From contig JBOFIR010000271.1 in NCBI GenBank assembly GCA_051650265.1, positions 1 to 11,360 of the forward strand: 11,360 nt of DNA, given 5' to 3'. The notes below the pieces were generated by a model that was given only the letters and a program-made list of their open reading frames with translations, did no database searches and was not told where the DNA came from. Source of the stretch: JBOFEH01 sp051650265 (lineage in GTDB: Bacteria > Bacillota > Clostridia > Lachnospirales > Cellulosilyticaceae). The position numbers and the translations under genes are program-made. Shown here piece after piece: positions 8,001-11,360 of the stretch (the stretch's first letter is position 1; the number at the start of each line of letters is the position of its first letter).

Positions 8001-8276
8001 GGTATTGTGGCTGAGCGCGTAGGCAAACTTTCAGAAGGTAGTACAGAGATTCTTGACCTGATCAGAAGTGGTAGAGTAGATGTACTTGTGAATACACCAA
8101 CAAAAGGAAATGATTCAACACGCGATGGTTTCAAGATTCGCCGTCATGCAATCGAATCATCACTTCAAATTGTGACTTCATTAGATACATTAAGAGCAAT
8201 GGCTGACATTGCAGAAAACAATCTGACAGTTGACCAAACAGAGATCTACAACATGGGAGAAAAACAAGATGCATAA
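5055..8276 (+). CDS. carB: carbamoyl-phosphate synthase large subunit
   Basis: CarB makes carbamoyl phosphate from bicarbonate, ammonia and two ATP. The 1073 residues show the usual internal duplication. The first ATP-grasp half (about 1-400) opens with GSGPIVIGQ (14-22), has the glycine loop GGTGGG (175-180) and the metal-binding E298-I-N300. A helical oligomerisation region covers about 400-550. The second half repeats GSGPIRIGQG (561-570), GGQGME (716-721) and E835-V-N837. The C-terminal part from about 936 is the MGS-like allosteric domain, including GYNFIATPGTA (966-976) and NTPTKGND (1013-1020), where UMP and related effectors bind in relatives. Nothing is missing. The start shares TAATG with carA and has AGGAGG at 5040-5045. 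The 3' end overlaps pyrK by eight bases. Confidence 0.98.
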   Translation: MPRDMSIKKVLVIGSGPIVIGQAAEFDYSGTQACQAIREEGIEVVLVNSNPATIMTDKEIADKIYIEPLTVEFLEKVIAKERPDSVLAGVGGQTGLNLAVELHDKGILEKYNVRVIGTQISAIKEGEDREGFRDLMNRINQPVIESEIVESVEDAVTFSRKIGYPVVVRPAYTLGGTGGGIAETEEELREICASGLHLSRVHQVLIEKCIKGWKEVEYEVMRDQYGTAITVCNMENIDPVGIHTGDSIVVAPSQTLSDKEYQMLRRASLDIISACDIRGGCNVQLALHPDSFEYAVIEINPRVSRSSALASKATGYPIARVSAKIALGYGLDEITNAVTGKTYACFEPTLDYVVVKIPKWPFDKFYTAKRTLGTKMMATGEIMAIGNNFESAFLKGLRSLEIGQFSFMHKKLAECSLAELKERVITADDERIFALAAMLRMHYREEQVCKVTGMDIFFVKKFKWIVDQEEKLKEMEYEELTPKYLRKLKRRGFADKAIAEFIGVTEDDIRELRIKWNIMPVYKMVDTCGGEFEAQSPYYYSTYDEIDEVEVSDREKVMVLGSGPIRIGQGIEFDYCSVHAIMALKKQGIETIIVNNNPETVSTDFNTSDKLYFEPLTDEDVYHIIMKENPRGVILQFGGQTAIKLAKFCDKMGITVLGTQPKQVDAAEDREKFDEVLEKLNILRPKGKAIWNTEEGLQVAAELEYPVLVRPSYVLGGQGMEITFEEEQLKRYLENAFDRDPENPVLIDRYLMGREIEVDALCDGEDILIPGIMEHLERAGIHSGDSTTLYPSVNISDDMKEKIIECTRQIAKELEVLGMINIQYIEYKNELYIIEVNPRSSRTVPYISKVTEVPIIDLATRVMLGSKLSELGYGTGLYPEPENFYAVKVPVFSTEKLPRVEVSLGPEMKSTGEVLGVGATVEEALYKGFIAAGKKLPSQKGTLLATIQKYDQDEFVEIAKRFAGLGYNFIATPGTADKLEANGIVAERVGKLSEGSTEILDLIRSGRVDVLVNTPTKGNDSTRDGFKIRRHAIESSLQIVTSLDTLRAMADIAENNLTVDQTEIYNMGEKQDA
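8255..8259 (+). promoter_or_regulatory. ribosome binding site that fixes the pyrK start
   Basis: GGGAG inside the last codons of carB lies nine bases before the ATG at 8269. An in-frame TTG at 8230 would add 13 residues, but the protein aligns with PyrK from MHKKV onward, so 8269 is preferred. Confidence 0.65.
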
Positions 8277-9027
8277 AAAAGTTGTTGCAGGTAAAATCTT
8301 ATCTAATCAAATGATTTCAAACGGCATCTTTGAAATGATTATTGAATCAGAAGAGGTTGCTAAGTCAAGTGACGTGGGGATGTTTGTGAACATCTACCCA
8401 CGTTCACAAAGCACACTCCTTCCTAGACCAATCAGTATTTCTGAGATTGGTGAAACAACGATTACACTTGTGTATGCGGTTGTTGGTGAAGGGACAAAAG
8501 AGTTTAGCCAATATCTTGCAGGTGAGACAGTGAGAGTGAGCACTGCGCAAGGGACAGGGTTTAAACCACAAGCTGTTAAGAAGCATGTATTAGTAGGCGG
8601 TGGGATCGGTGTGCCACCACTTGTAGAGCTTGCAAAACGCCTCGAAGGTGAGATTGTAGCAGTTGTTGGTTTTAGAGAAGAACCATTCCTTATCCAAAAG
8701 CTTGAAGAAGCAGGCGCTAAAGTTTATATCGCAACGGACAATGGTGCGGTTGGCTTTAAAGGCAATGTGATCCAGTTGATCCAAGAAGAAGGGATCACAG
8801 GGGACTACTTCTATAGCTGTGGACCAAAAGTGATGCTTCGTGCATTAGCAGCGCACTGCGAAAGTGTGAATACACCTGTACAAGTTTCTCTTGAAGAACG
8901 TATGGGATGTGGCTATGGTGCATGCGTAGGGTGCGTATGCAAGACAAAAGGAAAAGACGAGTCAGTAGAAAGTAAAAAAGTATGTAAAGACGGCCCAGTC
9001 TTTTTAGGAAGCGAGGTTGTGTGGTAA
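8269..9027 (+). CDS. pyrK: dihydroorotate dehydrogenase electron-transfer subunit (FAD, 2Fe-2S)
   Basis: PyrK is the partner of class 1B PyrD. It carries FAD and a 2Fe-2S cluster and moves electrons from dihydroorotate oxidation to NAD+. The 252 residues match the ferredoxin-reductase-like family. RPISI (53-57) is the flavin-binding motif of the N-terminal barrel, and GGGIGVPPL (110-118) and SCGPKVM (183-189) belong to the NAD-binding domain. The cluster ligands are C214, C219 and C222 in CGYGACVGC, with C239 as the fourth; an extra C224 is nearby. The start at 8269 overlaps the carB end by eight bases, and the stop shares TAATG with pyrD, consistent with coupled translation of a heteromeric complex. 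Confidence 0.96.
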   Translation: MHKKVVAGKILSNQMISNGIFEMIIESEEVAKSSDVGMFVNIYPRSQSTLLPRPISISEIGETTITLVYAVVGEGTKEFSQYLAGETVRVSTAQGTGFKPQAVKKHVLVGGGIGVPPLVELAKRLEGEIVAVVGFREEPFLIQKLEEAGAKVYIATDNGAVGFKGNVIQLIQEEGITGDYFYSCGPKVMLRALAAHCESVNTPVQVSLEERMGCGYGACVGCVCKTKGKDESVESKKVCKDGPVFLGSEVVW

Positions 9028-9932
9028 TGATAGATTTAAGTGTAAATATTGCAGGGATTGAACTTAAAAATCCAATTACAACAGCTTCTGGCACATTCTC
9101 GGCTCATGAAAGTGGTGCTTTCTATGACCTCAGTGAATTAGGGGCAATGATTACAAAAGGTGTGGCAAACATTCCTTGGGAAGGTAATGCAGTACCACGT
9201 ATTGCAGAAACTTATGGTGGGATGCTCAATTCAGTAGGTTTACAGAATCCGGGAATTGACCATTTTATTGCCAATGAGCTTCCTTACCTTAAGCAATTCG
9301 ATACACGTGTGATTGTCAATGTTGCAGGAAGAAGTGTAGAAGACTACTGTGAGGTGGTTGAGCGACTTGCAGATACAGATGTGGATTTACTTGAAGTCAA
9401 TATCTCGTGTCCAAATGTGAAAAAAGGTGGGATTGGATTCGGTACAGATCCTGCACTTGCAGCTCAGGTGACACGTGAAGTCAAGCGTGTGGCAAAGCAA
9501 CCGGTGATTATCAAACTCACACCAAATGTAACAGATATTACAGAGATTGCAAAAGCTGTAGAGGCTGAAGGTGCAGATGCACTTTCTCTCATCAATACAT
9601 TACTAGGTATGAAAATTGATGTGCATAGACAAAAGCCTGTACTTGCTAACAAGATGGGTGGTTTCTCTGGACCATCGATCAAACCTGTTGCGGTACGTAT
9701 GGTGTATCAAACACGCCGTGCGGTGAATATTCCAATCATTGGACTTGGTGGGATTATGACAGGTGAGGATGTTGCTGAGTTTATCTTAGCAGGGGCAGAT
9801 GCAGTATCTGTAGGAACAGCAGCATTTGCAGATCCAACAGCACCTGTGCGTATCAAAGAAGAACTTGTAGCTTATATGGACCGTTATGGTTTCAAAAACC
9901 TTCAAGAAATTCGTGATGCACTCAAAGAATAA
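9027..9932 (+). CDS. pyrD: dihydroorotate dehydrogenase, class 1B catalytic subunit (NAD-dependent)
   Basis: This 301-residue FMN barrel enzyme oxidises dihydroorotate to orotate in the cytosol, the fourth step. The class 1 catalytic base C128 lies in NISCPNV (125-131). FMN and substrate contacts are seen as TASGTF (19-24), K44 in TKGV, NSVGLQNPG (68-76), K163 in IIKLTPN and the phosphate loops GLGGI (239-243) and SVGTA (261-265). Cysteine rather than serine as base, and the adjacent pyrK, place it in class 1B, which uses NAD+ and not quinone or fumarate. The ATG at 9027 within TAATG is preferred to a GTG two codons upstream. It is the last gene of the operon, followed nine bases later by a terminator. 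pyrE, needed to use the orotate, is not in this window. Confidence 0.97.
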   Translation: MIDLSVNIAGIELKNPITTASGTFSAHESGAFYDLSELGAMITKGVANIPWEGNAVPRIAETYGGMLNSVGLQNPGIDHFIANELPYLKQFDTRVIVNVAGRSVEDYCEVVERLADTDVDLLEVNISCPNVKKGGIGFGTDPALAAQVTREVKRVAKQPVIIKLTPNVTDITEIAKAVEAEGADALSLINTLLGMKIDVHRQKPVLANKMGGFSGPSIKPVAVRMVYQTRRAVNIPIIGLGGIMTGEDVAEFILAGADAVSVGTAAFADPTAPVRIKEELVAYMDRYGFKNLQEIRDALKE

Positions 9933-9940
9933 ATATAAAC

Positions 9941-9982
9941 AAGACTATGCATATGGCAAATTATGCATAGTCTTTTTGTTTT
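9941..9982 (+). terminator. intrinsic terminator of the pyr operon
   Basis: A perfect 13-bp stem (9941-9953 with 9962-9974) encloses an 8-base loop and runs into TTTTTGTTTT (9973-9982). It sits nine bases after the pyrD stop and marks the 3' end of the operon. Confidence 0.9.
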
Positions 9983-10032
9983 GTGAGAAACTAACTAGAG
10001 ATTACGTTAGATTAGATCTAGGAGGTAACATA

Positions 10033-10650
10033 ATGAGAAAAGGATTTGGTTTATTTATTGTAGGAACACTGATTGCAACTACCTTACTAAGTGGCTGTAG
10101 CCAATCTCAAAAGGACAAAGAAAATATTGGGGATGCACAAGCGGGCAATGTGGTCGAGATAGAAGGTGCTGCTGATCAATATGGTTGGATGCCTCAAATG
10201 AGACTGACTTTTGATGGCGATACCTTAACTGAAGTGTATTTTGAATACATCAATGGTGAGGCAGCAAAAAAATCACAAGACGAAGAGTACAATGCCAATA
10301 TGGAGAGCAAGACAGGCATGAGTGTCAAAGATGCTATGGAGATCCTCAGAAAACAACTTATTGAGAAGCAAAGTCCAGATGCGGTAGAAGTGGTTACTGG
10401 TGCAACTCAGACTTCTACTGAGTTCATAGACATGGCCAAAGAGTGTTATGATCACTACAAAAAAGGCGAAACAAGTGCCAATAACTACGGACTTACAAAA
10501 GAACAAGAAAAAGCACAAAAACAAGGAGGCGGAGCTACTAGCACAGGTGAAGATCAGTCCCAAGGCGGGGGCACAAGTTATAGTACAGGTGGAGATGCCA
10601 ACTCCAATCAACAACCAGATGGTGGGGCAGCACCATCACAAGGTCAATAA
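10033..10650 (+). CDS. FMN-binding-domain lipoprotein (PplA-like, likely flavinylated)
   Basis: The 205-residue product has a lipoprotein signal peptide (MRKGF basic start, hydrophobic 6-19) ending in the lipobox L19-S-G-C22, so it should be lipid-anchored outside the membrane. Residues about 40-143 resemble the FMN-binding domain family (Pfam FMN_bind): DGDTLTEVYFEYIN (61-74), DEEYNANM (83-90) and VTGATQTS (121-128). In the family, the threonine of the S/T-G-A-T motif (here T125) is covalently linked to FMN by the transferase ApbE, and such lipoproteins (for example Listeria PplA) take part in extracellular electron transfer. The tail from about 155 to 205 is low-complexity, rich in Gly, Ser, Gln and Asn. 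The ATG at 10033 follows AGGAGGT (10020-10026). The gene lies between two terminators and is probably a single-gene unit, though I found no clear promoter. The function is inferred from the domain. Confidence 0.85.
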   Translation: MRKGFGLFIVGTLIATTLLSGCSQSQKDKENIGDAQAGNVVEIEGAADQYGWMPQMRLTFDGDTLTEVYFEYINGEAAKKSQDEEYNANMESKTGMSVKDAMEILRKQLIEKQSPDAVEVVTGATQTSTEFIDMAKECYDHYKKGETSANNYGLTKEQEKAQKQGGGATSTGEDQSQGGGTSYSTGGDANSNQQPDGGAAPSQGQ

Positions 10651-10651
10651 T

Positions 10652-10699
10652 GCCATACAAAAAGAGAGCTTAAATTTATAAGCTCTCTTTTTGTATGGC
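10652..10699. terminator. bidirectional intrinsic terminator between convergent genes
   Basis: A perfect 21-bp inverted repeat (10652-10672 with 10679-10699) has a 6-base loop. The arms contain AGAGAGC in the middle and a run of five A or T toward the outside, so each strand ends its GC-containing stem with TTTTT. It starts one base after the lipoprotein stop codon and lies 12 bases past the stop of the facing acetyltransferase gene, so it can serve both. Confidence 0.9.
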
Positions 10700-10711
10700 T
10701 CCATGTGATTT

Positions 10712-11221
10712 TTATAGCCTACTAAATTCACGAGGATACACGGCTGTACCTTTGATATCATTTGCTAATGGTGATAATGGATAAATCATGAAGGGTTCTT
10801 CCACGAAACCTGCTGGTGCAGTAATCTCATAGAGTGTAGCATCTTCAAATCCAAAACGTTTATAATAAGCAGGATTGCCTAATACAGTAACAAGTTTATA
10901 CCCTAAGTACTTACATCGTTCAAGACCTTTTGTAATCAGCAGTACATCGACTTCGTCTTCAACTTCAGGGCTCACTGCAAGTGTCGCAAGAGAAAGGGCA
11001 GGATAATTATGATTTCCTTCCTTGATGACAACGCGTGTGAATAAAATATGCCCTACCATTTCATCACTTTTTTCTGCAACAAGTGATAATTCTCTGTCGT
11101 AGTAGTTTGTAGCACGTAAAGCGTCCACTAAGTTGGCTTTTTCAGATGTTTGTGAAGCTGTTAAGTGAAGTGCTCTTACGGCATCCACATCTTTTTTTTC
11201 TTCTTGTCTTACGATAATCAT
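10712..11221 (-). CDS. GNAT-family acetyltransferase, YhbS-like, with altered CoA-binding loop
   Basis: The 169-residue product has the GNAT fold order: an N-terminal strand-helix region (MIIVRQ, then a helix at 11-21), LVAEKSDEMVGHILFTRV (47-64), LSLATLAVSP (76-85), a long helix (93-106) and VTVLGNPAYYKRFGF (111-125). The NPAYYKRFGF stretch is typical of the YhbS group (COG3153) of predicted N-acetyltransferases. However, the pyrophosphate loop that follows VSP, normally Q/R-x-x-G-x-G/A, reads EVEDEVD (86-92), with no glycine and no Q/R. This loop binds acetyl-CoA in normal members, so the protein may be catalytically changed or inactive; substrate unknown. The reading frame is intact. The ATG has a near-ideal AAAGGAGGT (complement of 11228-11236). 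It converges on the lipoprotein gene and shares its terminator. Confidence 0.85.
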   Translation of the reverse strand: MIIVRQEEKKDVDAVRALHLTASQTSEKANLVDALRATNYYDRELSLVAEKSDEMVGHILFTRVVIKEGNHNYPALSLATLAVSPEVEDEVDVLLITKGLERCKYLGYKLVTVLGNPAYYKRFGFEDATLYEITAPAGFVEEPFMIYPLSPLANDIKGTAVYPREFSRL

Positions 11222-11289
11222 ATGAGTACCTCCTTTTAGACAAACTTCATTTTATCAAATTTTATGAGGATAAGCTATAGAATATGCCA

Positions 11290-11318
11290 TTGATACAAAG
11301 AGAAAAAATATTTAAAAT
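11290..11318 (+). promoter_or_regulatory. putative sigma-A promoter pointing out of the right edge
   Basis: TTGATA (11290-11295), a 17-base spacer and TAAAAT (11313-11318) match consensus at five of six positions in each box. No gene follows inside the window, so the target would lie beyond 11360. The AT-rich setting raises the chance of a false match. Confidence 0.5.
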
Positions 11319-11325
11319 ATAACAC

Positions 11326-11354
11326 TTGATTTTTAATATTAGATAGTATATAGT
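11326..11354 (+). promoter_or_regulatory. second putative rightward promoter in tandem
   Basis: TTGATT (11326-11331), 17 bases, TATAGT (11349-11354): four of six and five of six consensus bases. It lies directly downstream of the preceding candidate in the same orientation, in very AT-rich sequence. Confidence 0.35.
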
Positions 11355-11360
11355 TGTTTT

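Noticed and set aside
9021..9026. GTG start two codons upstream of pyrD
   Set aside because: The ATG at 9027 overlaps the pyrK stop in the same TAATG arrangement used elsewhere in the operon and gives the usual N-terminus.
9886..10032. In-frame upstream extension of the lipoprotein gene by 49 codons, starting inside pyrD
   Set aside because: It would run through the operon terminator and bury the signal peptide; the ATG at 10033 has an ideal AGGAGGT site and a proper lipoprotein N-terminus.

Overview
This window is a stretch of low-GC Gram-positive chromosome, most likely from a clostridial Firmicute. The evidence is AT-rich DNA, strong AGGAGG-type ribosome sites, a PyrR-type RNA leader, NAD-type dihydroorotate dehydrogenase (PyrK plus PyrD class 1B), a long-form OMP decarboxylase and a lipobox lipoprotein. 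The genus cannot be fixed from the sequence alone.

Layout. Positions 1-378 (minus strand) hold the N-terminal third of a YjeM-like amino-acid permease that runs off the left edge. Positions 379-759 are a divergent regulatory region: a good sigma-A promoter (460-488), a canonical PyrR-binding RNA loop (521-552), a long AU-rich spacer and a strong intrinsic terminator (695-736) just before pyrB. Positions 760-9932 form one co-directional operon, pyrB-pyrC-pyrF-carA-carB-pyrK-pyrD, closed by an intrinsic terminator (9941-9982). The genes are packed with TAATG stop/start overlaps or gaps of a base or so, except for a 120-base AT-rich gap between pyrC and pyrF that may carry an internal promoter. 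Positions 10033-10650 encode a small FMN-binding lipoprotein. A perfect 21-bp inverted repeat (10652-10699) serves as a shared terminator with the convergent GNAT-like acetyltransferase gene on the minus strand (10712-11221). The right-hand 139 bases have no gene but carry promoter-like sites pointing out of the window.

How the genes work together. CarAB makes carbamoyl phosphate from glutamine, bicarbonate and ATP. PyrB joins it to aspartate, PyrC closes the ring to dihydroorotate, PyrD with its electron-transfer subunit PyrK oxidises this to orotate with NAD+, and PyrF makes UMP from OMP. The fifth step (PyrE), the ATCase regulatory chain (PyrI) and the regulator PyrR are not in this window. 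The leader predicts UMP-dependent attenuation by a PyrR encoded elsewhere.

Most of the window is conserved primary metabolism, and I see no new multi-gene system. The points most worth a second look are the stretched PyrR attenuator with its long-range antiterminator, the GNAT protein that has lost its CoA-binding loop motif, the solitary flavinylatable lipoprotein, and the odd gap inside the operon.
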